Shown here piece after piece: positions 47,799 through 56,567 of a DNA stretch of 64,000 bases. The position numbers and the translations under genes were made by a program. This DNA comes from Bacteroidota bacterium. Its GTDB lineage: Bacteria > Bacteroidota > Bacteroidia > NS11-12g > UBA9320. Numbering within the stretch: position 1 is the first letter of the stretch; each line of letters begins with the position of its first letter. The stretch spans positions 201,999 to 265,998 of the forward strand of contig NVWV01000003.1 in assembly GCA_002746305.1 (NCBI GenBank). The letters run 5' to 3'. A model generated the notes under the pieces. It was not told where the DNA came from and did no database searches. It was given only the letters and a program-made list of their open reading frames with translations.

Positions 47799-48851
47799 CT
47801 ACGAATACAACTCGCTTCTTATTTCTATAAGGAGCTTTTGTATTTTCTCTTTGTTAGGATTACTCTGCAAGGAACTGATTGAGAAAGCTTCTTCCATTTC
47901 AGCTTTTTTATCATTGGCTTTGTCTATAAGATAATCAAACTCATAGTCACCCCGTTTTATCCCAAGCAGGAAATCTCTATTGGGTCTTTTTACATTTACT
48001 CGACCTTCTTTTGCAATCTCTGTTGCCATTTCCAACAATCTAAATGTATGCATCATGTTTTTCGCATCATAACTCTTCCCGTGGTCTAAAGTGCCTTGAT
48101 ATCTAGCATCATTCCTCTTTTCAACCCAATCCCAGTATTCTTTATACTGTTTGCAGTACTTGGAATAACCATCCTTATTGAAGTAGAGCATTCCAATTTG
48201 CTCCTCACCTTTGGGTATAGAGCTAAGTGCTATATCATTGGCCATTTCTTTATTCATAACACCTCTGTAAGGTATAGATGGATTGTAATACAACCCAAAC
48301 ATACTGGGCATATTAGGGATGTTCACTAAACCACAATTCTCTTGTCTACCACCTTTTATATTCAAAAATTTGAGTACTGGTATAGAACCATTGTTATAGT
48401 TTACAAAACAAAATTCCAATACTGTCTTACGCACTTTGTCTACAGGATTAAAAATCTTCTTTTTCAAACCCTGGGCTTTCTGAATTTGAGAAAGAGCATA
48501 ATTCCCAAAGGTCTTCTGGCATAATTTGGATAAAAACAATTCAGGTTTCAGAGTATCCAAAATTGGATTTCTTTGAAGGATAAACTCCTTAGGTGTAGCT
48601 AGCAATTCCAAGATATTTGGATTGTTCACCGTTAATAATTCCACAAATCGTTTCACTTCATAAAACACGACATCATTGGTTTCATCATTAATCTGCGGAT
48701 CATATTCCAACCCATAAAATCGATTTTTAGTTAACGCAAAAACTCCTCGAATATCGGTGTCAGAAGAAGGGGTAGCTAAACCATATGCCCTACTTCCACT
48801 CACACACTCAAGGAGAATCTGTTTGCTTTGATATAACTGCTGAATGTTCAT
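47799..48851 (-). CDS. Polymerase-beta-type nucleotidyltransferase, rtcB operon
   Basis: Protein of 350 residues with the minimal nucleotidyltransferase signature: GSRAYG followed by SSDTDIRGVF, the GS-x(n)-DxD catalytic pattern. A long helical C-terminal part follows (DARYQGTLDHGKSYDAKNM). It overlaps the second nucleotidyltransferase gene by 4 bp and lies downstream of rtcB. Nucleotidyltransferases of this kind recur near RtcB ligases and may add nucleotides to damaged RNA ends. That role is inference; the substrate is unknown. Confidence 0.82.
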   Translation of the reverse strand: MNIQQLYQSKQILLECVSGSRAYGLATPSSDTDIRGVFALTKNRFYGLEYDPQINDETNDVVFYEVKRFVELLTVNNPNILELLATPKEFILQRNPILDTLKPELFLSKLCQKTFGNYALSQIQKAQGLKKKIFNPVDKVRKTVLEFCFVNYNNGSIPVLKFLNIKGGRQENCGLVNIPNMPSMFGLYYNPSIPYRGVMNKEMANDIALSSIPKGEEQIGMLYFNKDGYSKYCKQYKEYWDWVEKRNDARYQGTLDHGKSYDAKNMMHTFRLLEMATEIAKEGRVNVKRPNRDFLLGIKRGDYEFDYLIDKANDKKAEMEEAFSISSLQSNPNKEKIQKLLIEIRSELYS

Positions 48852-49615
48852 TTCTTAAATACAATTTTACTCCGTAAAAATACATTTAAGCTTTCCGTAT
48901 TGCCTTTACTCGGTTGCAAGTCATTTTTAGCTTGCTTTATTATGATTAATGTCTCCGTTATAAAAGTGACCAAATCTTCATCTTTGGGATGCATGTAACT
49001 TTCACTCTTTGTCGCCTTCAACATGGTTAAAGAAGCTATCTTTTCACTGAGATTAGGTGCAAGTTTTAGTCCCGCTAAAAGTTCTGAGTACACTATAGGA
49101 GGGTTTCTATCTTGTTCCAGTATCCACAAGCATGCACAAGTAGCTCTTAATGCATAAAACAACGATTTGAGGCGATATGTTTCCTTATATTTTATGTCAT
49201 CAAAACTTTTAAGAGCCATACTGTAGTAATGATGCATTACAGCTACTGGCGAATAAAAATCAGAGGCTAAACTCCTCATCTCTTGGGCGAAATCTCCATC
49301 TTCCAGATAGACTATTGGACTCTGGACACGCTCCAGTAATGCCGTATTTGATTTAGCCATCAGACGAAGTGCCTTACGAAGTTCCCAACCTGTAAGATCC
49401 AACTCTCCATCTTCAGACATATACGATATATTATCCTTTCCTTCAGTAAGACGGATGTACCAGTCTGCTTCTTTCACATAGATAAGGCGGATATCAAAAT
49501 CGCTATCTGGAGACGGGAAACCCCATGCTCTAGAACCTGTTTCCACTGCAAGTAGTATTCGTATCTGCTGGTCGTGTTCCAACTGTTTTAGTTTATCTAT
49601 TATTCTCTGTTTCAT
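48848..49615 (-). CDS. Second polymerase-beta-type nucleotidyltransferase, rtcB operon
   Basis: Protein of 255 residues with ETGSRAWGFPSPDSDFDIRLIYV (quoted motif parts: GSRAWG and DSDFDIR) at residues about 26-48, then a HEPN-like helical part (MALKSFDDIKYKETYRLKS; ALRATCACLWILEQ). It is a distant paralogue of the gene at 47799-48851 and overlaps it by 4 bp. It starts 153 bp after the rtcB stop; that gap holds a palindromic repeat. The pair is likely co-transcribed with rtcB. Confidence 0.82.
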   Translation of the reverse strand: MKQRIIDKLKQLEHDQQIRILLAVETGSRAWGFPSPDSDFDIRLIYVKEADWYIRLTEGKDNISYMSEDGELDLTGWELRKALRLMAKSNTALLERVQSPIVYLEDGDFAQEMRSLASDFYSPVAVMHHYYSMALKSFDDIKYKETYRLKSLFYALRATCACLWILEQDRNPPIVYSELLAGLKLAPNLSEKIASLTMLKATKSESYMHPKDEDLVTFITETLIIIKQAKNDLQPSKGNTESLNVFLRSKIVFKK

Positions 49616-49654
49616 TTTATTCTTCTTTATCTCTTGTTTACTTAAATAGTCAGA

Positions 49655-49728
49655 TTGAGCGTCAGTCGAAATCTGAACTGTTTCCTCTCAAAAGGAACTT
49701 GACGTCTCACCCTTCGACTGTCGCTCAG
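49655..49728. repeat. REP-like inverted repeat between rtcB and the nucleotidyltransferases
   Basis: TTGAGCGTCAGTCGAA (49655-49670) and TTCGACTGTCGCTCAG (49713-49728) are reverse complements with two mismatches. The words resemble dispersed palindromic repeats of flavobacterial intergenic regions. It may reduce read-through or protect the rtcB message 3' end. Confidence 0.65.
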
Positions 49729-49768
49729 GATGACTTCACCGTTATTCCAACGGAATTAATTATTCGCT

Positions 49769-50929
49769 TCACCCTTTCAATACTGCCAGGGGTTCTAACT
49801 TCACCACAATCTCTGCAAGATCTGTTTGATTAGCCATGACCTTATCAATATCTTTATACGCTCCTGGAGCTTCATCCAAGTCACTCGTATTTCTAAGGGC
49901 ATGGACCACACCTTTGGCATCCAAAGCTGCTTTTTCAGCTTCCAAGTTTAGTTCTCTTTGGGCATGGCGTCTTCCTAATTTTCTACCTGCTCCATGCGAG
50001 CAAGATTCAAAAGACTCTTCATTTCCCAATCCTCTTACAATGTACGAACATGTACCTTGAGAACCTGGAATCATACCCAATTCATCTTTACGAGCTCGGG
50101 TAGCACCTTTTCTATGGACAAATACATTCTCTCCAAAGTGATTTTCCCATGCAGCGAAGTTGTGAGCTTTATTAATGATTTCATCGTGGTCAAACTCTCC
50201 GACTACTTTGGTCAAAGCTTCTACCATTCGATGCATCATAAGCTTTCTATTGGCCAAGGCAAATTCAATACAGTACGTCATTTCCTCTACATAGGCCTTA
50301 GCTTCTGGCGTTTCAATTGGCAAAAAGGCAAGCTCTTGTTTCTTGGTAATTTGGGAAAAGTATCGCTCGTTAAGCATATTTGCTTGACGGTTGTAGTACT
50401 CCGCTACTTTGTAACCCAAGTTTCTAGAACCTGAGTGAATCATAATCCAAACATATCCATCATCTCCTTTTTGGATCTCTATAAAGTGGTTTCCTCCTCC
50501 AAGTGTTCCTACTTGCTTCTTAGCTCTTTCGTATCCTCTAGATACCATCATTAGATCTTCCCAACCTTTTGGCATCCACTTTTCATCCTGTGCCTCATCA
50601 TGCCAATTTTTTCCCAATGGAATTGTTTTTCTGGCTTCTGACAAGGTTGCCTTTAGCTCATCGATTGAGATACTATTAATCTCTGTTCTTAGAGCACACA
50701 TACCACATCCTATATCTACACCTACTGCATTGGGAACTACTACTTGTTTTGTTGCAAGAATAGACCCAATTGGCATGCCGTATCCTTGGTGGCTATCTGG
50801 CATTAGTGGAATATGTTTAAAAACGAATGGAAGATTGGCCAAGTTCTTAGCTTGTTCCAACGCTCCATCTTCTAAATCATCTAACCATAATTTGATCGGT
50901 CTTTTTTCTGTTGAAATTACGTGTTTCAT
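49769..50929 (-). CDS. rtcB: RNA ligase RtcB
   Basis: RtcB joins RNA 2',3'-cyclic-phosphate or 3'-phosphate ends to 5'-OH ends using GTP and manganese, as made by tRNA-cutting toxins. The 386 residues show PLMPDSHQGYGMPIG, GVDIGCGMCAL (metal cysteine), GTLGGGNHFIEIQ, MIHSGSRNLG, and CSHGAGRKLGR with the guanylated His. The start ATG is about 17 nt after the expected transcription start. The upstream operator (50971-50991) is the same as that in front of the tRNA array, so the two are probably regulated together. Confidence 0.97.
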   Translation of the reverse strand: MKHVISTEKRPIKLWLDDLEDGALEQAKNLANLPFVFKHIPLMPDSHQGYGMPIGSILATKQVVVPNAVGVDIGCGMCALRTEINSISIDELKATLSEARKTIPLGKNWHDEAQDEKWMPKGWEDLMMVSRGYERAKKQVGTLGGGNHFIEIQKGDDGYVWIMIHSGSRNLGYKVAEYYNRQANMLNERYFSQITKKQELAFLPIETPEAKAYVEEMTYCIEFALANRKLMMHRMVEALTKVVGEFDHDEIINKAHNFAAWENHFGENVFVHRKGATRARKDELGMIPGSQGTCSYIVRGLGNEESFESCSHGAGRKLGRRHAQRELNLEAEKAALDAKGVVHALRNTSDLDEAPGAYKDIDKVMANQTDLAEIVVKLEPLAVLKG

Positions 50930-50953
50930 TTTCTTCGTTTTGTTATTGTACTA

Positions 50954-50961
50954 CAAAGATT
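50954..50961 (-). promoter_or_regulatory. -7 box of rtcB
   Basis: On the minus strand AATCTTTG, one base from TAnnTTTG. It lies 9 nt downstream of the palindromic operator and there is no TTG -33 element at normal spacing, as expected for an activator-dependent promoter. The tRNA array has the same box at the same spacing. Confidence 0.6.
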
Positions 50962-50970
50962 CAAGGACCA

Positions 50971-50991
50971 CTACGCAACGATTCTGCGTAG
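50971..50991. promoter_or_regulatory. Palindromic operator of rtcB: CTACGCA-N7-TGCGTAG
   Basis: Perfect 7-bp inverted repeat with a 7-bp spacer (ACGATTC). Its centre is near -35 relative to the expected rtcB start, where an activator would replace the -33 element. The identical arms and spacer length recur at 58646-58666 next to the WYL-fusion gene, which is the obvious candidate binder. No other copy was noticed in the window. Confidence 0.85.
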
Positions 50992-51003
50992 ATACAAATT
51001 AAT

Positions 51004-51551
51004 TTACTTTTCTTTCTTTTTACGATACGGGAAGGCAAAACTAACTCCGCCTTTTATACCAAATATCACTGAGTTTCGGTGTATTTCCGATGACTGGCTC
51101 CAGAGATAACCGCTGGTCACATCTAAACAAAGTTTCATTCTATTGTTCAATAGACAATAACTCCTGAAACCTATCCCTGGGCTAATGCTCAGACTTGAAG
51201 TCCTCTGCTCACTTTTTTTCCCTGAGCGAAGAGATACGGTACATTTACGTTAAAACGACTTATGCTTGGCAACCAGATTCTTCTAGAACCTATAGCGTAT
51301 CTCGCACCAATCATAGTGAAATCTTCGTGAAAGTTAACATCCATTCCTGCACGCCAAAAGTGAACCATCGGATTTCTAGTATTATTCAAACGAGTATAAT
51401 CCAATGCCAAACCCATTCCAGATGATTCCACATAGTTCCATCCATACGTTAGGGAAATACCTTTATCTGAAATTCTTCTATACCTTTTAATGGACTCAGA
51501 GAAACATTGCAGACTCACAACCATTAATACAATACAAATCAGACGTTTCAT
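51004..51551 (-). pseudogene. Outer-membrane beta-barrel-like gene with a frameshift in an A7 run
   Basis: The first frame gives a signal peptide (MKRLICIVLMVVSLQCFSE) and 120 residues to a stop at 51189. Beyond the homopolymer (T7 on the plus strand, 51213-51219) another frame continues with sensible barrel-like sequence (LSISPGIGFRSYCLL, SGYLWSQSSEIH, IKGGVSFAFPYRKKK) to a stop at 51004. One extra A in the run would give a 182-residue protein. It may be a decayed gene, a phase-variable gene or a sequencing error. No family is assigned beyond a probable outer-membrane protein. Its end is just 13 bp from the rtcB operator. Confidence 0.7.
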
Positions 51552-51731
51552 GTGCTGCTAAGATAAGGATTTGACTTTAAACCTTCCTCGGTTTCATTCC
51601 AAAATGATACTACAGTGAATGTCCCAAACATTCATGAAACGGCACCATTTGAAGAACCTTTATTTGTACAATAAAAAAATAGCGACCTACCTCGGTAAAT
51701 TGCTATTCTATTAATTCGTAGGAAATTAAGT

Positions 51732-52853
51732 CTAATGATTAACTACTAATTTCTGATTACTCAAAACTTGCCCTTTATCAGAAATTAATCTAACAATGTA
51801 AATACCGTTAGAGATACCATTAAGTGATATTTCGAGTCCTTCATTTTTAAAAACTGTTGCAGAATATTCTACTCTACCCGTTAGATCTGAAATTTGTATT
51901 TTTTGATTGTTGGCGAATTTAGATGCACTAATAAATACCGATTCCCTAGCAGGGTTGGGGTAAATTAACAATTCATTTTTTAATATTCTATTTGACGATA
52001 CAGATGCTGAAATGGTCTTAACATCGGTCATTTTTAAATGATTCGCATTTATTACATTTCTACTTTTGAAATCTGAATTGTAGTACGATGCAAAAGCAAC
52101 TATGTCAATTCTTTCTTGTAACCATTCACTTGGAATAGAAATACTGAAATTCTTAGAGTATTTCGTTCCTATAACCGGAGTAGTTGGAATAACTCCTGTT
52201 AATCCCCAAGCCCCTGTAGGTATCTGTCTTACTACGTGATGATGAACGTAACCTCTGATAGTATCACCAGCCTGATAATACCTATGACCGCTATAGCCAT
52301 TTAAATAATTCTTTTGGTCATAGTCTGGGTAACCAGTGCCAACCACGCTATCTTCAACTATAAAAAGGTTCAGCCTAATGTCTCCGGAATGACTACCTCC
52401 ATAAAAAGTAACATCCACAGTGCAATCCAGCGTTCTGTTGGCTGTATCATAATTGTTTGATATTGCAATTCCAGCATCAGCTCCTTCGCTTAACCGTACT
52501 TGCATCAAACTATCCCAAATTTGACGTGATGCTACGAGTCTTTCAGGTTTTGAATATAATGGGTGATCAAATTTCACTCTATCAAACAGTCCTGCAGGAG
52601 CAAAGTTTGTTACATCTTTTGCAATGGCAACTCCTTCAGGAATGGTCATTGCATCCTTACCAAAACCGGCATGATGCGTTACCCAAATCATATTAGGGTA
52701 TTTCTCTGCCATCCCCTCGGCAATTACATCCCCATCAGGACAAAATCCACATGGGGCAGTGGAAAATTCTTCAAAAAGTACATTGCGAGCCGCTTGACCG
52801 TTAACATTCAAGGACACCCAAAGAACAATAAAAGTGAGTAATGTTTTTCTCAT
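51732..52853 (-). CDS. Omp28-related T9SS-secreted protein with CxxC site
   Basis: Secreted protein of 373 residues. The ATG at 52853 gives a clean signal peptide (MRKTLLTFIVLWVSLNVNG). A thioredoxin-like Omp28-type domain follows, with FEEFSTAPCGFCPDGDV (CxxC) and MIWVTHHAGFGKDAM, then a beta domain, and a T9SS tail (LLIYPNPARESVFISA ... GIYIVRLISDKGQV). Likely a surface protein; the redox role is untested. It lies between the RNA-repair genes and the subtilase but has no obvious link to them. Confidence 0.85.
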   Translation of the reverse strand: MRKTLLTFIVLWVSLNVNGQAARNVLFEEFSTAPCGFCPDGDVIAEGMAEKYPNMIWVTHHAGFGKDAMTIPEGVAIAKDVTNFAPAGLFDRVKFDHPLYSKPERLVASRQIWDSLMQVRLSEGADAGIAISNNYDTANRTLDCTVDVTFYGGSHSGDIRLNLFIVEDSVVGTGYPDYDQKNYLNGYSGHRYYQAGDTIRGYVHHHVVRQIPTGAWGLTGVIPTTPVIGTKYSKNFSISIPSEWLQERIDIVAFASYYNSDFKSRNVINANHLKMTDVKTISASVSSNRILKNELLIYPNPARESVFISASKFANNQKIQISDLTGRVEYSATVFKNEGLEISLNGISNGIYIVRLISDKGQVLSNQKLVVNH

Positions 52854-53204
52854 GATTTTTAATTTACACGCAATTATATGATATAGAATGTTCATTTTTT
52901 TTGCCCAATTATCAGCTTAACGTCAAACTACTGTCATCAAATACGGCCGTAATTCCACAATGTTATTATCCTTAGATACTTATGGAAAAACTGGTCATAC
53001 AAGCTCCTTTTAGGCAAGACATTCCTTTGCATTTTTTAACAGACCTAGAAAAACATTTTATAGTGGTCATCCTGACCCAATGTTTCATTTATTAGTTGAG
53101 ATTGACATATCAAATAACGAGATTACCCAAACCTAAATAGTCAATCCCTAACAAAAAAGCCGCTACATACCATGCAGCGGCCTTTATAAATTTAAGACAA
53201 ATTC
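52854..53204. other. Intergenic region between subtilase and Omp28-like gene
   Basis: 351 bp without a credible gene. It contains the subtilase terminator at 53153-53185 and presumably the promoter of the Omp28-like gene near its left end. Nothing else is recognisable. Confidence 0.5.
53153..53185 (-). terminator. Intrinsic terminator after the subtilase gene
   Basis: GCCGCT (53159-53164) pairs with AGCGGC (53176-53181), with an A6 tract on the plus strand giving the U tract on the minus-strand transcript. It lies 20 bp beyond the subtilase stop. Confidence 0.8.
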
Positions 53205-54746
53205 TTATTTCTTACTCATCTCTTCTGCAAGTTGCAATGCCTTGTATACATTTACAATACCTCCGCTTACGGATATCTCAGATGGGACTTTCAATTCCTT
53301 TGATCCAGGAACCTGCTGTGCGTCACTCATCGCTATTGCACTTTTCATCAAGATTGATTTTAGTTCAGTTGCTGTAAGAGTTGGGTAATAACTCAAAACA
53401 TATCCTGCTACGCCTGCCGCTACTGGACTTGCCATGCTGGTTCCACTTGCTGGATTATATCCATTGTTTGTATAGGTAGAATAAATCTCATCACCAGGAG
53501 CAAAAAGATCTACTTGAGTTTTACCATAATTCGAAAAGTCGGCTAATCTCATTGGAGATTTACGATACGATGAGGCTCCTATTTCCAGCCAATTACTTGC
53601 ACCTGCTCCATCATTTGGGTAGTTACCTCCTTTGTCATTATCAGAGGCATCATTTCCTGCTGCGTGTACCAACAGTACATTTTTCTCTTCAGCATACTTA
53701 ATTGCACTTTTTACTACTTCTGCTTGAGGAGACATGGATTTACCAAAACTCATATTGATAATTTTAGCTCCATTGTCTACTGCATATCGGATACTGTTTG
53801 CCACATCCTTATCTCTTTCATCTCCATTGGGAACTGTTCTAATGCTCATTATTTTACAATTCGCACAAACTCCTTTTGCTCCAAAATCATTCGATGAGTT
53901 GGCAGCTATAATACCTGCTACATGTGTACCATGACCGGAACTGTGATAGTTTACCTGATTATCTCCGTAGTACTTTTCTGTAACATCTGAATAGTTGTCT
54001 CCGACATTGGCTTGGCGTTCATTCAGTGCTGTATTGTAATGATGTGTGGCTGCTGGTACAAGCTGTTCTGCTCCTTCATGAATCTGACTATATATGCCCA
54101 TAAAATTCTTCGGATCTTTTTTTACAATTTTTTTAGTAATCAATTTTCCTGTTTTACCTGCAAACTTTTTGGCTCGAATGCTTCTTGCCTGTTTTAAGGT
54201 TGGTGCATCTCCATATTTATCATGCAATGCCGTCATATAACCATCCATTCTACCAATAAACTTAGCTTGTCGTTTGGTTTTTTTTGCCTCTTTCTTAAAC
54301 TCTTTGGTTAATGTTTTGTACGCTTCATAACCTTCGTCTTTTTTACGTTCCGAACCCTTCATTGTGGCATATCGTATCTTCTCTGTTCCTAAAAATCTGG
54401 CTTTCTCTAAGTTGTCAGCTTTGGTCTTTCCGATAAAGTTCCAACCATAGACATCATCTACGTAACCATTGCCGTCATCATCTATACCATTTCCTGCTAC
54501 TTCTGCTGGGTTTATCCAAATCCTCCCTTGTAAATCAGGGTGATCTACATTGACTCCGTCATCTATTACAGCTACTATTATTTCTACAGCTTCCTTCTCC
54601 GCTACAAAGTCATTGGCTTTTTGCCAATCGATGCCAGGCTCTGTTGCAGTTGAGGAATTCAAATGCCACAGGGAGTCCTTTTGTGCAAAGCCTACTAAAG
54701 TAAAAATACCAAGCGTTAGGGTGATGGTTAGTCTAAGTTTATTCAT
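53205..54746 (-). CDS. Exported S8-family (subtilisin-like) serine peptidase
   Basis: Protease of 513 residues with signal peptide (MNKLRLTITLTLGIFTLVGFA). The catalytic triad is Asp62 (AVIDDGV), His272 (GHGTHVAGIIAANS) and Ser437 (GTSMASPVAAG), with the oxyanion Asn in HAAGNDAS. About 210 residues separate Asp and His, far more than in classical subtilisins; the insert is Lys-rich and helical (KEFKKEAKKTKRQAKF). There is no T9SS tail, so it probably stays in the periplasm or at the envelope. Flanking terminators show that it is a separate transcription unit. Confidence 0.93.
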   Translation of the reverse strand: MNKLRLTITLTLGIFTLVGFAQKDSLWHLNSSTATEPGIDWQKANDFVAEKEAVEIIVAVIDDGVNVDHPDLQGRIWINPAEVAGNGIDDDGNGYVDDVYGWNFIGKTKADNLEKARFLGTEKIRYATMKGSERKKDEGYEAYKTLTKEFKKEAKKTKRQAKFIGRMDGYMTALHDKYGDAPTLKQARSIRAKKFAGKTGKLITKKIVKKDPKNFMGIYSQIHEGAEQLVPAATHHYNTALNERQANVGDNYSDVTEKYYGDNQVNYHSSGHGTHVAGIIAANSSNDFGAKGVCANCKIMSIRTVPNGDERDKDVANSIRYAVDNGAKIINMSFGKSMSPQAEVVKSAIKYAEEKNVLLVHAAGNDASDNDKGGNYPNDGAGASNWLEIGASSYRKSPMRLADFSNYGKTQVDLFAPGDEIYSTYTNNGYNPASGTSMASPVAAGVAGYVLSYYPTLTATELKSILMKSAIAMSDAQQVPGSKELKVPSEISVSGGIVNVYKALQLAEEMSKK

Positions 54747-54835
54747 TGCTTTTCAGTAATTATGTTTCAAGTATTACTCCCAAATAAGCTTTAAGTTACT
54801 CCTTTGGGATATATCTTAATATTTTATCGATTAAA

Positions 54836-54866
54836 AAAGGCAATCCTGCATAGCAAGATTGCCTTT
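54836..54866 (-). terminator. Intrinsic terminator after the Band-7 gene
   Basis: AAAGGCAATC (54836-54845) pairs perfectly with GATTGCCTTT (54857-54866); A6 on the plus strand gives a U tract on the minus transcript. It would end the transcript that runs through the tRNA array and the Band-7 gene. Confidence 0.88.
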
Positions 54867-54895
54867 ATACTTAATAGTTATACTTTAATAATTCT

Positions 54896-55987
54896 CTAAA
54901 ATAATTGCTTCAACTGCTTCAAAACATTGGCACCACCGCTTACTGTAATTTCACCAACCTTGTCCGCAATCTTTTCCAAGTATTCCATTTCTTTCAACTT
55001 GTAAAGCATTTCGTTTTCTTCCAACAGCTTAGCCGTATTTAGCATGCTCCGTACAGATGCAGTTTCTTCTCTACGTGTTATCACATTTGCTTGTGCTTTC
55101 TTTTGAGCTACCAATACTTGGTTCATGATTTCTTTCATTTCACCAGGCAATATGATATCCTTTACACCTGCATAGTAGACTTCTACTCCCAATACAGTAG
55201 AAGCCTTACCAATGTTCTCCATTACATACTTGGTGATGGCCTCCTTGTTCTCCAACAATTCATCCAATTGTAGTGTACCTACAATTTCACGTAGTAACAG
55301 TTGAGCAATAAGGTAGAGTTGCTTTTCATACTCTTTGTTTTTAAGCACTGATTTCACGGTATCTACCACTTTGAACTGTAGGTTAAAGTTTACCCGAAGA
55401 TTGGCTTTATCCTTAGTCAACATTTCTTGGCCAGTTATTTCCATAGCTTGCATTCGCAAATCCACGTGTTTAACAGCCAAGTTTGTCGTGTTACGGTAGT
55501 AGTAATAAGCACCTGCGGACAATACCATCTTGTACTCTCCATCTACCAGCAATACAGCCTCTTCGTGCATGGCAACTTCTATTTTTCGGATGTAGTTACT
55601 CAGATTAGAGTTCGCATATTTCAAGACATTTGGGTCTAGAATTCTCTCTGAAAACGTAAAGTCTAGTACGGTGAATTCATATTCCATTAAGTTCTTGAAG
55701 TAGACATATCGACCCGCTGGCAAAACGGTTTCAAACAGTTTATTCTTATGTACCATGCAGATCTCACCGTCGGCTACTTCTACAAGAGTTGTAAGAGACT
55801 TCAATACTGGATTGAGCATAAGTAAACTTATATCCGTAGCTGAATTCAAAATGTCCTTAGCTCGGTGAATCTCTACCGTATCCATAAATGAATTGACAAA
55901 GTGCTTACCTGCTGTTAATACTTCTGTAAGTTCTCCTCTACGGTAGACAAGACCTACATAACCTGTGTTGATTCTTACATTTTTCAT
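54896..55987 (-). CDS. SPFH/Band-7 (slipin-like) protein downstream of the tRNA array
   Basis: Protein of 363 residues with an SPFH domain. It opens VGLVYRRGELTEVLTAGKHF, has the repeated form GEYKMVLSAGAYYYY, and ends with a helical part (VLVAQKKAQANVITRREETASVRSM in part) of the type that drives oligomer rings. No membrane helix is obvious at the N terminus, unlike typical stomatins. It follows the tRNA array on the same strand, with no separate promoter visible in the roughly 300 bp between, so it may be made from the array transcript. Band-7 proteins are known neighbours of RtcB in some RNA-repair loci. Confidence 0.87.
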   Translation of the reverse strand: MKNVRINTGYVGLVYRRGELTEVLTAGKHFVNSFMDTVEIHRAKDILNSATDISLLMLNPVLKSLTTLVEVADGEICMVHKNKLFETVLPAGRYVYFKNLMEYEFTVLDFTFSERILDPNVLKYANSNLSNYIRKIEVAMHEEAVLLVDGEYKMVLSAGAYYYYRNTTNLAVKHVDLRMQAMEITGQEMLTKDKANLRVNFNLQFKVVDTVKSVLKNKEYEKQLYLIAQLLLREIVGTLQLDELLENKEAITKYVMENIGKASTVLGVEVYYAGVKDIILPGEMKEIMNQVLVAQKKAQANVITRREETASVRSMLNTAKLLEENEMLYKLKEMEYLEKIADKVGEITVSGGANVLKQLKQLF

Positions 55988-56095
55988 GTTCGTTTTTATT
56001 TAATTGTTCTATATCATTCTTCTTTATTCATTTTTAAAAAGGCCAAAAGCATACTGCATTTGTACTTAGCGGAGTATTGATTGAGCTATCTGCAA

Positions 56096-56145
56096 CTTTA
56101 TCAGTTGATTTAGATGTAATATGTACTTCTAATCAAGTGATAAAG
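56096..56145. repeat. Long imperfect inverted repeat between the array and the Band-7 gene
   Basis: CTTTATCAGTTGATTTAG (56096-56113) and CTAATCAAGTGATAAAG (56129-56145) pair over about 17 positions with one bulge and one mismatch, around a 15-nt loop. It would fold in the RNA between the last tRNA-like unit and the Band-7 start codon, perhaps as a processing or stabilising element. Apart from it, 55988-56282 holds no clear gene. Confidence 0.65.
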
Positions 56146-56282
56146 CATAAAACAGCGGTATCCTCTACACTCAAAGCTTGTATAAATTGTATCCTCAATT
56201 CAAAAATTAGTGTCCTTCTCAGAGAGAACTCAACTTCAATTCGAAGAGATAATACGGCCTTACACTCTTGCCTTTATGGAAC

Positions 56283-56366
56283 AGTTTTTATAGGGAGAAC
56301 TATTCAAAAACTCCACTTTTGTTGGACAGATTTACAATCTGTTGCGTAACCGTTCCGCCACTCGCC
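56283..56366 (-). tRNA. tRNA-like unit 27, Tyr-type anticodon GUA, degenerate
   Basis: A D arm (GCG/CGC), a perfect anticodon stem ACAGA/TCTGT with loop TTGTAAA (GUA), a variable arm with CCA/TGG pairing and a wobble-paired T stem (GAGTT/AGTTC) are visible. The loop is TTTGAAT instead of TTCGAAT, and the acceptor ends do not pair. Last unit before the Band-7 gene. Confidence 0.5.
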
Positions 56367-56368
56367 TT

Positions 56369-56424
56369 ACGACGAGGTAGGATTCGAACCTACATTAACA
56401 TATACTCTACCAATGAGTTACCTG
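56369..56424 (-). tRNA. tRNA-like unit 26 without an anticodon arm
   Basis: A perfect D stem (ACTC/GAGT) and a perfect T arm (GTAGG-TTCGAAT-CCTAC) are separated by only 10 nt, so there is no room for an anticodon stem. The acceptor pairing is poor. Cannot be a normal translation tRNA. Confidence 0.5.
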
Positions 56425-56429
56425 CGTGG

Positions 56430-56493
56430 TGTGCAGAATGGGAATCGAACCCATAACCTATGTGCATTGTTCTAACCAAACTGAACTATACAT
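56430..56493 (-). tRNA. tRNA-like unit 25, degenerate, encodes CCA
   Basis: D stem GTTC/GAAC and T arm ATGGG-TTCGATT-CCCAT are perfect, and A-CCA follows the acceptor 3' strand. The anticodon stem is broken, the variable loop is almost absent and the acceptor pairs only in part. Anticodon uncertain (CAC or GCA by register). Confidence 0.5.
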
Positions 56494-56497
56494 CGTT

Positions 56498-56567
56498 AAG
56501 ATGTATCGGGAATCGAACCCGAGACTTATGCGTCTCTGCAATCGGAACAAAAACGAGCAGTACATAT
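56498..56567 (-). tRNA. tRNA-like unit 24, degenerate
   Basis: T arm TCGGG-TTCGATT-CCCGA is perfect and the acceptor pairs at 6 of 7 positions. The middle offers GAGAC/GTCTC around a 6-nt loop containing CAU, but this uses bases of the T stem. No normal cloverleaf. Shares about 7 nt with unit 23. Confidence 0.45.
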
